Counted from the first letter of the stretch, positions 18,918-27,864 are shown. The stretch is 64,000 bases of DNA from Thiosocius teredinicola (GCF_002009425.1 NZ_CP019936.1:4513297-4577296); one strand, 5' to 3'. The notes: a model not told the origin generated them from the sequence alone. Numbers and translations are program-made.

Positions 18918-19379
18918 ATGAGCATCATTCAGGACCTGTACAACATCTACGACAAGGAGCGTTCGAAGTACCTCGCACGCAAATCGTCGCAAAACCAGCT
19001 GTTGATCGAGTTACAGCGCAACCTCGCCTTTATCCGCGAAGGGCTGCGCGAAGAACTCCCGCAGAAGACCATCATCGATGGCCTGGATGACCAGCAGTTT
19101 CGTCTGGCGACGCGGCGCAATGTGTCGCTGGCCGGCATGCAGAAAAAGAAGTTGGCGAAAGACACCTACGCCGGCATCCGCGAATTCGACCGCTACGAAG
19201 GCTGGGAGACCGCCCGCCTGATCGAGAACGCGTACGAGCGTATTGCGATGCTGCGAAAACTCGCCCACGGCGGTGAGTCACTCGACCTCAAGCCGCGGCT
19301 GCGCACCCTGTTCAAGTTTTTGCTGGTGGTATTGGCTCACCTGAAAGGCATCAAGCTCAAGGTGCCCAAATCGGATTGA
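18918..19379 (+). CDS. Helical conserved hypothetical protein
   Basis: 153 residues, starting MSIIQDLYNIYDKERSKYL and rich in charged helices (LIELQRNLAFIREGLREELP). One hydrophobic stretch near the end (LFKFLLVVLAHLKGIKLKV) could be a membrane-associated helix. No named domain was recognised. Its close spacing to the alcohol dehydrogenase gene (four bases) suggests co-expression, but no shared function can be inferred. Confidence 0.7.
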   Translation: MSIIQDLYNIYDKERSKYLARKSSQNQLLIELQRNLAFIREGLREELPQKTIIDGLDDQQFRLATRRNVSLAGMQKKKLAKDTYAGIREFDRYEGWETARLIENAYERIAMLRKLAHGGESLDLKPRLRTLFKFLLVVLAHLKGIKLKVPKSD

Positions 19380-19405
19380 TGCACGATGCCGGCCCTGCCG
19401 GCCCA

Positions 19406-19924
19406 TCAGAAACCGATGCCGACACCCACGCCGCCGCCGTGGTTGCTGACGCCGACGCCGAAATTGATGCGCGGGCTGCTGCGGCCGGTCGCGTAGTCGC
19501 TTTCTTCAGACCACAGTATCAACGAGTCCGCGACCACGACCGGGTAGCTATAGGGCGCCTGGCCGACGGTCCCTTTGGTGAACCCGTGCAAGGTTCCCCT
19601 CACCTCGACGACACGATTCGCCGCATACTGATGCGGCTCGAGGAACCCCGCCTTGTCGACAATGAAACGACCAAGCGGTTTTTCGTCGGTCTCGGCACGG
19701 CCCTTGGCATCGAGCGGAAACGCCAACACCTCGACCAATGTCCGGTCGCGCAGGTTCTTGATCGATACGATCTGCCCACCCCAATGCACTTCACCGGCGG
19801 CATTGCCCGAGGCGGTCACCTCGGCAGGTGAGGGGCGGGTGTCGGTACGTTTGTCCGCGCTTGAACAGGCGGCCAGCAGCACAGCGGCACTACACAGTAT
19901 CCACAGTCGCATCAGCAGTCTCAT
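19406..19924 (-). CDS. slp: Slp-family outer membrane lipoprotein (second copy)
   Basis: 172 residues. A lipoprotein signal ends at LLAACSS with the modified cysteine. The mature part carries the Slp pattern VHWGGQIVSIKNLRDRTLVEV, FLEPHQY, V-V-EVRGTL and YPVVVADSLILW. The C-terminus is glycine-rich (FGVGVSNHGGGVGVGIGF). Slp proteins are starvation- or acid-induced outer membrane lipoproteins in enterics; role here unknown. It starts two bases after the stop of a second slp gene, so this is a tandem pair from an old duplication. Confidence 0.88.
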   Translation of the reverse strand: MRLLMRLWILCSAAVLLAACSSADKRTDTRPSPAEVTASGNAAGEVHWGGQIVSIKNLRDRTLVEVLAFPLDAKGRAETDEKPLGRFIVDKAGFLEPHQYAANRVVEVRGTLHGFTKGTVGQAPYSYPVVVADSLILWSEESDYATGRSSPRINFGVGVSNHGGGVGVGIGF

Positions 19925-19926
19925 CG

Positions 19927-20472
19927 TCAATAGGGCCAATAGCGGTAAGGTCCCCACGGGCCCCACGGCCACCAGGGATCATAGTAGTACGGGTCGCGCG
20001 CCCAGACTCGGTCCGGCGGTTCGTAGGCCGGCCACATATGATAGAACTCGGCATCGACCACCGGGTAGATATAGGGAAACTCTCCCACCGGTCGGGTCTC
20101 GACCCCGGCAATCCGGCCACGCACCGTCAAGCGCTTGCCCGGTTTGTACTGCGCCGGATCGAGAAATCCCGATATCTTCGCCAGGAATCGAATGCCGTCG
20201 CCGCCATCGGGCGCGGGTTCGCCATCTTTGTACAAGGGTCGACCGTAGACCTCGACCTCGGTGCTGCCCGCCAGGTTGGCAACAGACAGGATATCGCCAC
20301 CCCAGCGCACCTGTTGACTGCGATAGTCGTCGGGCGCGGATCGCACCTGGCCCCGGGTTGGCGCCTCGGGCAGATTCTCGCCCAGTTCCTTGGGCACATT
20401 GCTGGCGCACGCCGTCAACAACAGCACCATCGGCACCATCAAAGCCCAACGATTTCTCTGTCTCGGTGACAT
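19927..20472 (-). CDS. slp: Slp-family outer membrane lipoprotein (first copy)
   Basis: 181 residues with a lipoprotein signal (VPMVLLLTACAS) and the Slp pattern VRWGGDILSVANLAGSTEVEV, KISGFLDPAQY, LTVRGRIAGVE and YIYPVVDAEFYHMW. It ends in an unusually aromatic tail (YYYDPWWPWGPWGPYRYWPY). First gene of the slp pair, diverging from ycgL. Role in the outer membrane is inferred from the family. Confidence 0.88.
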   Translation of the reverse strand: MSPRQRNRWALMVPMVLLLTACASNVPKELGENLPEAPTRGQVRSAPDDYRSQQVRWGGDILSVANLAGSTEVEVYGRPLYKDGEPAPDGGDGIRFLAKISGFLDPAQYKPGKRLTVRGRIAGVETRPVGEFPYIYPVVDAEFYHMWPAYEPPDRVWARDPYYYDPWWPWGPWGPYRYWPY

Positions 20473-20591
20473 CCCGTTTCCCTGCCTGCTAATCCTGAAG
20501 AGTCGATTGCATGGCGATTAGTTCCGCCGGGCACCCCCCATGCCGGGGAGATTCCGTATAGAATCCGCGATCACGTAAAAGGTAACACGTC

Positions 20592-20870
20592 ATGTCTGAA
20601 ACGAGCCTGAACTGCTGGGTGTATCGCAGTCCACGCAAACAGGAAATGTATCTGTATCTGGCCAAGGAAGACGGCTTCGACTGCATCCCTGAAACCCTGC
20701 TGGCGCAATTCGGCGAACCCATTCTGGTCATCGAGCTCGAACTGAGCCCCAAGCGCAAACTCGCACGCGAGGACGTGACCAAGGTGATCGCCAACCTCCG
20801 CAGTCAGGGCTTTCACCTGCAGATGCCACCGCAGCTCAAACCCGACCTGTACCACGGCAACCAAGACTGA
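20592..20870 (+). CDS. ycgL: YcgL-family protein
   Basis: 92 residues with the YcgL pattern [20 protein letters not shown] followed by [11 protein letters not shown] and [25 protein letters not shown] small soluble protein of unknown function, widespread in gammaproteobacteria. Its stop is one base before the serB ATG, implying co-expression. Confidence 0.92.
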   Translation: MSETSLNCWVYRSPRKQEMYLYLAKEDGFDCIPETLLAQFGEPILVIELELSPKRKLAREDVTKVIANLRSQGFHLQMPPQLKPDLYHGNQD

Positions 20871-20871
20871 C

Positions 20872-22086
20872 ATGCGCGAACTGTTTCTGCTGACGATCAA
20901 CGGCGACGACCATCCCGGCGTTACCGCCGCGTTTACCGAAACGCTCGGCGAACACGCGGTCAACGTGCTCGACATCGGCCAGGCGGTGATCCACGACCGG
21001 CTCAATCTCGGCATGCTGATCGAGATACCCGACGAGACCGAGTCGGGCGCGGTGATGAAAGAGCTGTTGTTTCTGGCTCACCTGCACAAACTCAAGGTCA
21101 ACTTCACGCCGATCGCCGAAGACGATTACGAGCAATGGGTGGCAAGCCAGGGCCGTCCGCGTTACATCGTGACGCTGCTCGGGCGCAAACTGACCGCGGC
21201 CAACATCAGCCATGTCGCGTCGGTCGTCTCCAAGCACGGGCTCAACATCGACGCGATCACCAGGCTGTCGGGCCGTTTCTCGTTGCGCCACGGCAATCCG
21301 CACAAGCGCGCCTGCGTGGAATTCTCGATCCGCGGTGACGCGAACGATGTCGCCACGCTGCGCCATGATCTGCTCGCGATCACACGCGACGACGAGGTGG
21401 ATGTCGCCTTCCAGCCCGACGATCTGTATCGCCGCAACCGCCGCCTGATCGTGTTCGACATGGACTCGACCCTGATCCAGTGCGAAGTCATGGACGAGCT
21501 CGCCAAGAAAGCCGGGGTCGGCGACCAGGTGGCCGCGATCACCGAATCGGCGATGCGTGGCGAGATCCCGTTCAACGAGAGTTTCGAACGCCGTCTGGCG
21601 ACCCTCGAGGGCCTGGAGGAATCGGTGCTTGCGCAGATCGCCGCTGAACTGCCGATCACCGAAGGCACAGAACGCCTGATCGCCAGCCTGAAGAAACTCG
21701 GCTACCGCGTCGGCATCCTGTCCGGCGGCTTCACCTATTTCGCCGATCACCTGAAGCAGCGCTTCGGCCTCGACTGCGTGTCGGCCAACGAACTGCAGAT
21801 CGTCGATGGCAAGCTCACCGGCAAGGTGCAGGGCGAGATCGTCAACGGCGAGAAAAAGGCCGAGTTGTTGAGCGACATGGCCCATCAACTGGGCATCGAC
21901 ATGCGTCAGACGATCGCCGTCGGCGACGGCGCCAACGACCTGCCGATGCTGTCGATCGCCGGGCTGGGTGTCGCGTTTCATGCCAAACCCGTCGTCAAGG
22001 AGAATGCCGAACATGCCATTTCCACATTGGGGCTGGACAGCATTCTGTATCTACTGGGTGTACGTGACCGGGAGGTAAGTGCATGA
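20872..22086 (+). CDS. serB: Phosphoserine phosphatase SerB with N-terminal ACT-like domains
   Basis: 404 residues. The first 180 or so form ACT-type regulatory domains (LFLLTINGDDHPGVTAAFTE; a second copy from YIVTLLGRKLTAANISHVAS). The C-terminal HAD phosphatase has DxDxT as FDMDSTLIQCE, the SGG motif (ILSGGFTYFADHL) and the Mg-binding GDGANDLPML. It makes serine from phosphoserine, the last step of serine synthesis. The long form with ACT domains probably allows serine feedback. Its stop overlaps the next ATG (ATGA). Confidence 0.95.
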   Translation: MRELFLLTINGDDHPGVTAAFTETLGEHAVNVLDIGQAVIHDRLNLGMLIEIPDETESGAVMKELLFLAHLHKLKVNFTPIAEDDYEQWVASQGRPRYIVTLLGRKLTAANISHVASVVSKHGLNIDAITRLSGRFSLRHGNPHKRACVEFSIRGDANDVATLRHDLLAITRDDEVDVAFQPDDLYRRNRRLIVFDMDSTLIQCEVMDELAKKAGVGDQVAAITESAMRGEIPFNESFERRLATLEGLEESVLAQIAAELPITEGTERLIASLKKLGYRVGILSGGFTYFADHLKQRFGLDCVSANELQIVDGKLTGKVQGEIVNGEKKAELLSDMAHQLGIDMRQTIAVGDGANDLPMLSIAGLGVAFHAKPVVKENAEHAISTLGLDSILYLLGVRDREVSA

Positions 22087-22751
22087 AGACCCCGCTCGCG
22101 ATTCTGGCGGTCGTTGCCATCGTGCTGATCGGCTTTCAATTGTTCGCGCCGACACCCGGGCCGGATGCGCTCAAAGCGCGCACCGACCTGCCTTGGCAGA
22201 TCACGCTAAACGACGACGGCGGCAGTCGCGTCTTCGATCTCGACCTGGGCAAGGCGACACTGGCCGATGCGATGCGTAAGTTCGGTGGCCTCGAGGCCCT
22301 TGCACTGTTCGAGCCGGCATCCGGCCGCCCGTCGCTCGAGGCGTTTTTCGGCAACGTGCAGTTTGGCCCCTTGCAGGCCAAGGTGGTGGCCAAGCTCGAA
22401 GCCAGCGACGAAGAACTGCAGGCAATCCTGGCGCGCAGCACCAAGCGCGAAGGCTCGCCCTCGGGCGACTGGAAACATCCGTTGCCCGACGCTCCCAAGG
22501 ATCACATGCAGCGACGCGTCACCGCGATCACCTACGTGCCGGCCACCCGCGGCCTGGATGCGGAGTTCTTCCGATCGCGTTTCGGTGAGCCCACCGCGTG
22601 GATAGCGGAGAGTGAAGAGGCAGTGAGCTGGTTCTATCCCGACAAGGGCCTGTCGATTCTGATCGACAATGATTCCCGCGAGATACTGGAGTATCTGCCG
22701 CCGCGCGACTTCGTGATGCCCGACGGCGTGACCTATACCGCCAGTGAGTAA
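22083..22751 (+). CDS. Conserved hypothetical protein with signal anchor
   Basis: 222 residues. An N-terminal hydrophobic segment (LAILAVVAIVLIGFQLFAP) is followed by a soluble domain with DLPWQITLNDDGGSRVFDLD, LEAFFGNVQFGPLQAKVV and a C-terminal DKGLSILIDNDSREILEYLP. No named family was recognised. The start overlaps the serB stop by four bases, so translation is probably coupled. Confidence 0.8.
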   Translation: MKTPLAILAVVAIVLIGFQLFAPTPGPDALKARTDLPWQITLNDDGGSRVFDLDLGKATLADAMRKFGGLEALALFEPASGRPSLEAFFGNVQFGPLQAKVVAKLEASDEELQAILARSTKREGSPSGDWKHPLPDAPKDHMQRRVTAITYVPATRGLDAEFFRSRFGEPTAWIAESEEAVSWFYPDKGLSILIDNDSREILEYLPPRDFVMPDGVTYTASE

Positions 22752-22766
22752 GCAGGCAACACCCGT

Positions 22767-23030
22767 TCAGCCGGCACGCACCAATTCATCCATGCGCGCC
22801 TTGGCCTGATCCCACTGCTCTCCCTGGTTGCCGCCATCGGCCATCAGGTCCATCAGGCGATAGGCCAACTGGCGTTGTTCCGCGGAAAGGTCACGCAGCT
22901 TGACCAGCTTGAACAGGTAGCCTGCCTGCTCGAACTCGAGCGTCGATACCAGCGCATACAGCGTCAATGCCGCAGCCGAATGTGGCGCATCGGCAATCTC
23001 GAGCACGATATCGTCGAGCAGTTGACTCAT
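22767..23030 (-). CDS. Small helical hypothetical protein
   Basis: 87 residues, mostly alpha-helical and acidic, starting MSQLLDDIVLEIADAPHSAA. No domain recognised. Its ATG overlaps the stop of the PilZ gene (ATGA), so it is translated with it and may act in the same c-di-GMP response; that is inference from context. Confidence 0.7.
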   Translation of the reverse strand: MSQLLDDIVLEIADAPHSAAALTLYALVSTLEFEQAGYLFKLVKLRDLSAEQRQLAYRLMDLMADGGNQGEQWDQAKARMDELVRAG

Positions 23031-23326
23031 CCAAGAACCCGGTTGATCTGGCAGGCAACGGCAAAACTGCCCTCTTCGCTGCCGACCGGCGTGCAGCGCA
23101 GTACGCGAACCTCGGCCGTCATCGGCGGGGTGATATTGGTTACCGGTTTGACCTCGATCTGCATGACCGACTCCGGTTCGATCGCATGATCAATCCAGAT
23201 CAGCAGACCGCCACCACTCAGGTTTTTGACGATAGCCCCCCCGCCTTCGCCACCAACTACCTTGAAGCTTGCCGGGCACTCGATATCCATGCGCGGGTAG
23301 CTTCGCTTTTCGTTGTAGTCGAGCAT
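23027..23326 (-). CDS. Single-domain PilZ c-di-GMP-binding protein
   Basis: 99 residues, essentially one PilZ domain. Both c-di-GMP contacts are present: the R-x3-R-type motif in EKRSYPRMD near the start and the N-x-S-x2-G motif in VKNLSGGGLLI. Such stand-alone proteins bind c-di-GMP and act through protein partners. A GAGAGGC ribosome binding site precedes the ATG. It could read out the c-di-GMP enzymes encoded near 47-54 kb, but no link is shown. Confidence 0.9.
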   Translation of the reverse strand: MLDYNEKRSYPRMDIECPASFKVVGGEGGGAIVKNLSGGGLLIWIDHAIEPESVMQIEVKPVTNITPPMTAEVRVLRCTPVGSEEGSFAVACQINRVLG

Positions 23327-23382
23327 TCGTGCCTCTCTCTGTCGTTATTCGTTGCGCGCGCCGTTGCAGCGCCCGGCCAGGT

Positions 23383-24867
23383 TCACTCTCGCCATGCGGC
23401 GAGGATATTCAGGCAATCGGTGTTGAGTGCCTGTGCGCGTTCTGCCGACGCGGCTTCGGTGTAGCAACGCAGTTCCGGCGCATTGCCCGATGGGCGCAGG
23501 TGCACGACCTCGCCATTGTCGAACGTGATGCGCAGACCGTCGGTGGTGTCGGTTTGCGCGACTGCCCCCAGCGCCGGAAATGCATCTTCAATGTTGTCTT
23601 TGGAGGCAGTCAGCTCAGCAATCCGCTGCGTGCTCAATTCGGTCGGAAACGCCTTGAGTCGATCGCTTGCCGTGTAGCGTTCCGGCAGCAGGTCGGCCAA
23701 CTGAGAAACCGGTATGCCGTTGCGTTTGGCCAGTAGCAGTATCGACAGCGCAACCAGCACGGCATCGCGCGTCGGCAGGGCGTCGAGCTCCCTGCCGTCC
23801 ATCTCGATCGGTGTCATCAGCAAGAAACCGCCGTTGGCTTCGTAGCCGACAACGCTGCGTGCACCTTCCTCCTGCGCCGCCAGCATGCCGTCGATAACGT
23901 AAGGGGAACCTATACGGGTGCGCTCGACGCGGTCGAACCAGTCCGACTTCTCGACCACGGTATTGCTGCTGACCGGGGTCACAACGGCTTCGGCGTCGAG
24001 GAAGTGTGCGGTCAGAACACCGGCGACGTCACCGCGCAGCCAGTTGCCGGCCTCGTCGCCGACCAACGGCCGATCGCCATCGCCATCCGCCGACACCAGC
24101 AAGTCGAAACGCTCGCTCTCGGCCCACTCCTTGGCCAACGCGATATCCTCAGGGCGGACCGCCTCGGTATCGACCGGGATGAAGGCATCGGAATAGCCTC
24201 GCCGGACGACATCGGCACCCAGGCCGCCGAATATCTCGGTCATGGCGCTCGCGGCGACGCTGGAATGTTCGTACACCAGCACCCGGCTACCGGCCAGACA
24301 GTTTGCCGGAAAGAAATCCAGATAGCGCGAGACGTAACGCCGGTAGGCAGTATTGTTTTCAGCGGGCGGGGGGTGCGGTTCTACGAACGCCCCCTGATCG
24401 TCGAACAAGGCGCGCTCGACCGACACCACCTGCTCCTTGATACCGGCTTCGTCGGATTTGAGCACCTCGCCATCGGGTTTGTTGAACTTGATGCCATTGC
24501 GGTCGTCCGGTATGTGACTGCCGGTCACCATCAGGCTGGCGATACGTTCACCGATCGCGAAATAGGCCACCGCCGGGCTCGGGATATTGCCGCAGTTGAT
24601 CGGCACATAGCCGATCTGCTCGATTGCCGCGATCGCCGCCGCCATGATGCGTGGCGTGCTCGGACGATAGTCGCCGGCCACGGCTACCGCATCGCCCGGC
24701 CGGATCGCATCGATCTTTTCGAGATACTGCAGAAAACCGATGGTGTACAGGTAGCAGACCCGGTCGGTCATGGCCTCCGCAAGGCCGCGCGCGCCGCTGG
24801 TGCCGAATCCAACACCGCTGTGCGACATCAGGTCGGCGATGGCAATAGCTTCGGATTTTTCGCTCAT
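23383..24867 (-). CDS. Phosphohexomutase (phosphomannomutase/phosphoglucomutase-like)
   Basis: About 494 residues of the alpha-D-phosphohexomutase family. The catalytic serine loop is MVTGSHIPDDRNGIKF, the metal loop is SADGDGDRPLV, and the sugar-binding loop is YEANGGFLL. The C-terminal phosphate-binding loop is RPSGNAPELRCY. It interconverts hexose-1- and hexose-6-phosphates for polysaccharide or nucleotide-sugar synthesis; the exact sugar is not fixed by motifs. The ATG at 24867 is favoured over an upstream TTG. Confidence 0.9.
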   Translation of the reverse strand: MSEKSEAIAIADLMSHSGVGFGTSGARGLAEAMTDRVCYLYTIGFLQYLEKIDAIRPGDAVAVAGDYRPSTPRIMAAAIAAIEQIGYVPINCGNIPSPAVAYFAIGERIASLMVTGSHIPDDRNGIKFNKPDGEVLKSDEAGIKEQVVSVERALFDDQGAFVEPHPPPAENNTAYRRYVSRYLDFFPANCLAGSRVLVYEHSSVAASAMTEIFGGLGADVVRRGYSDAFIPVDTEAVRPEDIALAKEWAESERFDLLVSADGDGDRPLVGDEAGNWLRGDVAGVLTAHFLDAEAVVTPVSSNTVVEKSDWFDRVERTRIGSPYVIDGMLAAQEEGARSVVGYEANGGFLLMTPIEMDGRELDALPTRDAVLVALSILLLAKRNGIPVSQLADLLPERYTASDRLKAFPTELSTQRIAELTASKDNIEDAFPALGAVAQTDTTDGLRITFDNGEVVHLRPSGNAPELRCYTEAASAERAQALNTDCLNILAAWRE

Positions 24868-24935
24868 CCTACGTCCATCAGGGGGCAACGGCAGGATTCT
24901 ATCGCTTTTTCGCGCGAACGCTGCCTACCCATAAA

Positions 24936-25982
24936 TCAATCATAGCGCCTGCTAAGGTACAGTCCGCCCCACAGGTGCTCGTCGGGCGCCTTGTCGAGCA
25001 GCGTGTCGCCGGCCTTGGCGTTGATGGAAAACGTCAGCTGGAATCCCGGCCATCCCTTGGTCACACCGACGCCGCCCTCCCAGACCAGCTTGCGTATGTC
25101 GTCGTAGTCGACGGTCACCTCGCTGTCGCGGAACTGCCCCTGCAACAGCGCATCGTAGGCGACTGCGCGCAGCCGCCCGGCGGCCCAGAAATACCATTCG
25201 TTACCGGTCACGGCGGGCACGAAGTTACCGCGGTTGATCGGATCGTAGGGCACACTCCAGAACGGACTGTTGAGCTTGCCGATGCGCCCGCTCAAGCCAA
25301 TGCTGGCATTGGTCTGAAAGCCGAGATTGGCGTCCCAGGAATGCGCCAGATCCCAGTTGGAGCCGCGCGCGAAGCGCCGCGAATCGGTCACCCGCAGACG
25401 GACGGTCGGTTCGCCGCCATCCGATATCTGGTGATCCCAACCTTCCGGGTCGACCGGCTCATCGTCGTCGGTGGTGTCACGCCACCAGCCGTGCAGCCCT
25501 TGCTGTACCTCGCGCGCGACGTTGGTGCCCAGTGCGCCGACCATGAATTCGACCCCCAGGGCACGTTCGTCGTCGGCGATCACGCGCTTGTTCGACAGGT
25601 ACAGCAGCGAGGCATACGGCCGGTCGTCGTAGATCGGCTCGGGATCGCCGATATCGTCCGGGGTGTAGTTGAGCGATCCGAACATGAAGCTCTGGTACAC
25701 CCGGCCGCAGCGTTCGTCGAACCCCACCACCGGCTCGACCATCGTCAGCAGATCGCGCATCAGGTACAGGGGGCCTTCGTCCTGAAAGATCTCGACACCG
25801 ATCCCCATGGTGTAGTCGCGGTCGTCGTTGCTCGGCGCGAGCAGATCCTGGTCGAAATATACGCCGATGCCGAATCCGGACGAATTGACCGGCGACTCGC
25901 AATCTTTGGCGTGCACGAAACCCGCTGTGATCAACCAGAACAGCCCGAAGGCCGCAAACATCATTCTTTGTAGGTACTGCAT
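24936..25982 (-). CDS. LpxR-like lipid A deacylase family protein (DUF2219)
   Basis: About 348 residues. A signal peptide (MMFAAFGLFWLITAGFVHA) is followed by an outer-membrane barrel with the DUF2219 pattern GIGVYFDQDLLAPSNDDRDY, TMGIGVEIF and DDRPYASLLYLSNKR. LpxR removes the 3'-acyloxyacyl group of lipid A. The conserved N-x-D near DLLAPSNDDRDYT and Y/S/H residues match the family, but not all active-site positions can be assigned by eye. Start set at the ATG of the signal peptide. Confidence 0.85.
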   Translation of the reverse strand: MQYLQRMMFAAFGLFWLITAGFVHAKDCESPVNSSGFGIGVYFDQDLLAPSNDDRDYTMGIGVEIFQDEGPLYLMRDLLTMVEPVVGFDERCGRVYQSFMFGSLNYTPDDIGDPEPIYDDRPYASLLYLSNKRVIADDERALGVEFMVGALGTNVAREVQQGLHGWWRDTTDDDEPVDPEGWDHQISDGGEPTVRLRVTDSRRFARGSNWDLAHSWDANLGFQTNASIGLSGRIGKLNSPFWSVPYDPINRGNFVPAVTGNEWYFWAAGRLRAVAYDALLQGQFRDSEVTVDYDDIRKLVWEGGVGVTKGWPGFQLTFSINAKAGDTLLDKAPDEHLWGGLYLSRRYD

Positions 25983-26064
25983 ATTGCCCGTCACTATACC
26001 CAGCCTCGCCAAGGCCGGCAGCTCCCGCTAATCTTGTCACCCCACCGAGAACCTGGAGACCACA

Positions 26065-27264
26065 ATGCGCATCGGCACCCCCTTGAGCCCCACTGCAACT
26101 CGCGTCATGTTGCTCGGCGCCGGCGAACTCGGCAAAGAAGTCATCATCGCACTGCAGCGCTTCGGGGTGGAGGTCATCGCGGTCGACCGCTACGCCAATG
26201 CGCCCGGACACCAGGTCGCTCACCGTGCGCACGTCATCGACATGACCGACGGTCAGGCGCTGCGCCGGCTGGTCGAGCAGGAGCAACCCCACCTGATCGT
26301 CCCTGAAATCGAGGCGATCGCCACCGACATGCTGGCGCAGATCGAGGCCGACGGCCTCGCCGAGGTTATCCCGACGGCGCGCGCCACGCAGTTGACGATG
26401 AATCGCGAGGGGATCCGCCGCCTGGCTGCAGAAACGCTGAGTTTGCCGACTTCCGGTTACGCTTTTGCGGAAACCCTCGACGAGGTGCGCGCCGCTGCCG
26501 AGAAGATCGGCTTTCCGTGCATCATCAAGCCGGTCATGTCGTCGTCAGGCAAGGGCCAGTCGACGGCACATTCGGCCGACGACCTGGATGATGCCTGGAA
26601 TTACGCCCTCAGTGGCGGGCGCGTCAATCGCGGCCGCGTCATCGTCGAGGAGATGATCGAGTTTGATTACGAGATCACACAACTGACGGTGCGCGCGGTC
26701 GGCCGGAACGGCGACGTCGAGACCTTCTTCTGCGACCCGATCGGCCACCGCCAGGAACGCGGTGACTATGTCGAGAGCTGGCAGCCGCAGGCGATGAGTG
26801 ACGTCGCAGCCCAACGCGCCAGAGAGATTGCGCACGCGATCACCGCCGAGCTTGGTGGTCGTGGTCTATTCGGGGTCGAACTGTTCGTCCGCGGTGACGA
26901 GGTGCTGTTCAGCGAGGTCAGCCCGCGACCGCACGATACCGGGATGGTAACGATGATCACCCAGTATCAGAACGAGTTCGCACTGCACGCCCGCGCCATC
27001 CTCGGCCTGCCGGTCGATACAAGGCTGGCCCACACCGGCGCGAGCGCGGTGATCTACGGTGGCGTGGACGCAGACAGCATTGCGTTCGACGGCTTGGCAG
27101 AAGCCTTGAGCGTTCCCGACAGCGAGGTTCGACTGTTCGGCAAGCCGACCAGCTTCGAACGGCGGCGGATGGGGGTGGCGCTGGCGCGCGCCGGGTCAAC
27201 CGAGGCCGCCCGCGAGATAGCGGCCGTCGTGGCAGGCAAAGTACGGCCGATCAAACCCGACTGA
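26065..27264 (+). CDS. purT: PurT, formate-dependent GAR transformylase
   Basis: 399 residues, standard PurT length. It begins [20 protein letters not shown] and has the substrate stretch [24 protein letters not shown]-grasp motifs are [27 protein letters not shown] and [16 protein letters not shown]. It makes formyl-GAR for purine synthesis from formate and ATP, without folate. TGGAGA precedes the ATG. An 18-bp palindrome starts seven bases after the stop. Confidence 0.97.
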   Translation: MRIGTPLSPTATRVMLLGAGELGKEVIIALQRFGVEVIAVDRYANAPGHQVAHRAHVIDMTDGQALRRLVEQEQPHLIVPEIEAIATDMLAQIEADGLAEVIPTARATQLTMNREGIRRLAAETLSLPTSGYAFAETLDEVRAAAEKIGFPCIIKPVMSSSGKGQSTAHSADDLDDAWNYALSGGRVNRGRVIVEEMIEFDYEITQLTVRAVGRNGDVETFFCDPIGHRQERGDYVESWQPQAMSDVAAQRAREIAHAITAELGGRGLFGVELFVRGDEVLFSEVSPRPHDTGMVTMITQYQNEFALHARAILGLPVDTRLAHTGASAVIYGGVDADSIAFDGLAEALSVPDSEVRLFGKPTSFERRRMGVALARAGSTEAAREIAAVVAGKVRPIKPD

Positions 27265-27271
27265 CGCGGCA

Positions 27272-27311
27272 CCCCCATTATCGGCGCGAAATATCGCGCC
27301 GATAATGGGGG
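27272..27311. repeat. Perfect 18-bp palindrome (4-base loop) after purT
   Basis: The arms run 27272-27289 and 27294-27311 with loop AATA. The arms are C-rich and G-rich at the ends with a GGCGCGA core. No T run follows on the plus strand. It may end purT transcription without a canonical tail, or serve as a protein-binding site: its centre (GGCGCGAAATATCGCGCC, 27283-27300) recurs exactly at 27730-27747. Confidence 0.9.
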
Positions 27312-27371
27312 CAATGTGCGCAATACCACTGACTCCCGCAAATAGGCCGGGACCGGCGTTCCGGCGCCACC

Positions 27372-27393
27372 AAACAATGTGAACTGCGTCACA
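27372..27393. promoter_or_regulatory. CRP/Vfr-like binding site
   Basis: AATGTGA-ACTGCG-TCACATTT: the inner TGTGA-N6-TCACA (27378-27393) is a perfect match to the enteric CRP consensus, with matching flanks. It is followed at once by another dyad, GTCCAC-TTT-GTGGAC (27400-27414). No gene starts within 500 bases downstream on the plus strand. Which promoter it serves is not clear. Confidence 0.55.
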
Positions 27394-27729
27394 TTTTGGG
27401 TCCACTTTGTGGACTAAACCTCACTCCTACCACGCGAACCAATGCGCTGCAGACGGCGTCTCCCCAAATTTCGGCACTTCGACTTTTATCGTTTTTTTAC
27501 GATTTTTGGGTGCAAATGAACAATATTTCAGCGCAAAGTTGCCGCGACCGCTCGCAAACTGAACATCAGACCCACGGCTGCGCTGAAATCATCTGCGGCA
27601 TCGCCGGGTCTTAAGCGATACGCCGCGCGACGTAGCCGTCGGCACAACGCCGAGCAGCCCGCGAAGCCGCGGAATCTCGGCCGTATCCGGCAATGGCGCC
27701 GGCGTGTCGCGATCTCTCCAGCAAGACTA

Positions 27730-27747
27730 GGCGCGAAATATCGCGCC
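27730..27747. promoter_or_regulatory. GGCGCGA-AATA-TCGCGCC dyad, candidate activator site
   Basis: A 7-bp-arm dyad identical to the core of the palindrome at 27283-27300. Its centre lies about 110 bases upstream of the sigma-54 promoter at 27849, a normal enhancer distance. It may be bound by the NtrC-class activator encoded at 30961. Inference only. Confidence 0.5.
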
Positions 27748-27757
27748 AATTGCCGCC

Positions 27758-27775
27758 GACGCGATATTTCGAGTC
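27758..27775. promoter_or_regulatory. Second, imperfect CGA-TATT-TCG dyad
   Basis: Contains GCGATATTTCG (27761-27771), the exact reverse complement of the 11-base core CGAAATATCGC at 27734-27744. Arms GAC...GTC extend the symmetry with two mismatches. It is about 80 bases upstream of the sigma-54 promoter, on the same side as the first dyad. Confidence 0.45.
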
Positions 27776-27848
27776 GAAAAACCGCGCTGAGGCATTAAAA
27801 GCGCAGGCGAAAATGCCTAAGCATCTGTTTGAAAAGGGACTTTTTTTT

Positions 27849-27864
27849 TGGCACAGCCATTGCT
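27849..27864 (+). promoter_or_regulatory. Consensus sigma-54 promoter (-24/-12)
   Basis: TGGCAC-AGCCA-TTGCT matches the RpoN consensus TGGCAC-N5-TTGCW at every fixed position, with GG and GC ten bases apart. A nine-T run lies just upstream. Transcription would start near 27875, giving a leader of about 60 bases before the ATG at 27938. Confidence 0.8.

Noticed and set aside
27396-27614. 72-codon reading frame downstream of the CRP-like site
   Set aside because: TTG start, no ribosome binding site, no recognisable domain, and it overlaps the regulatory-looking region.
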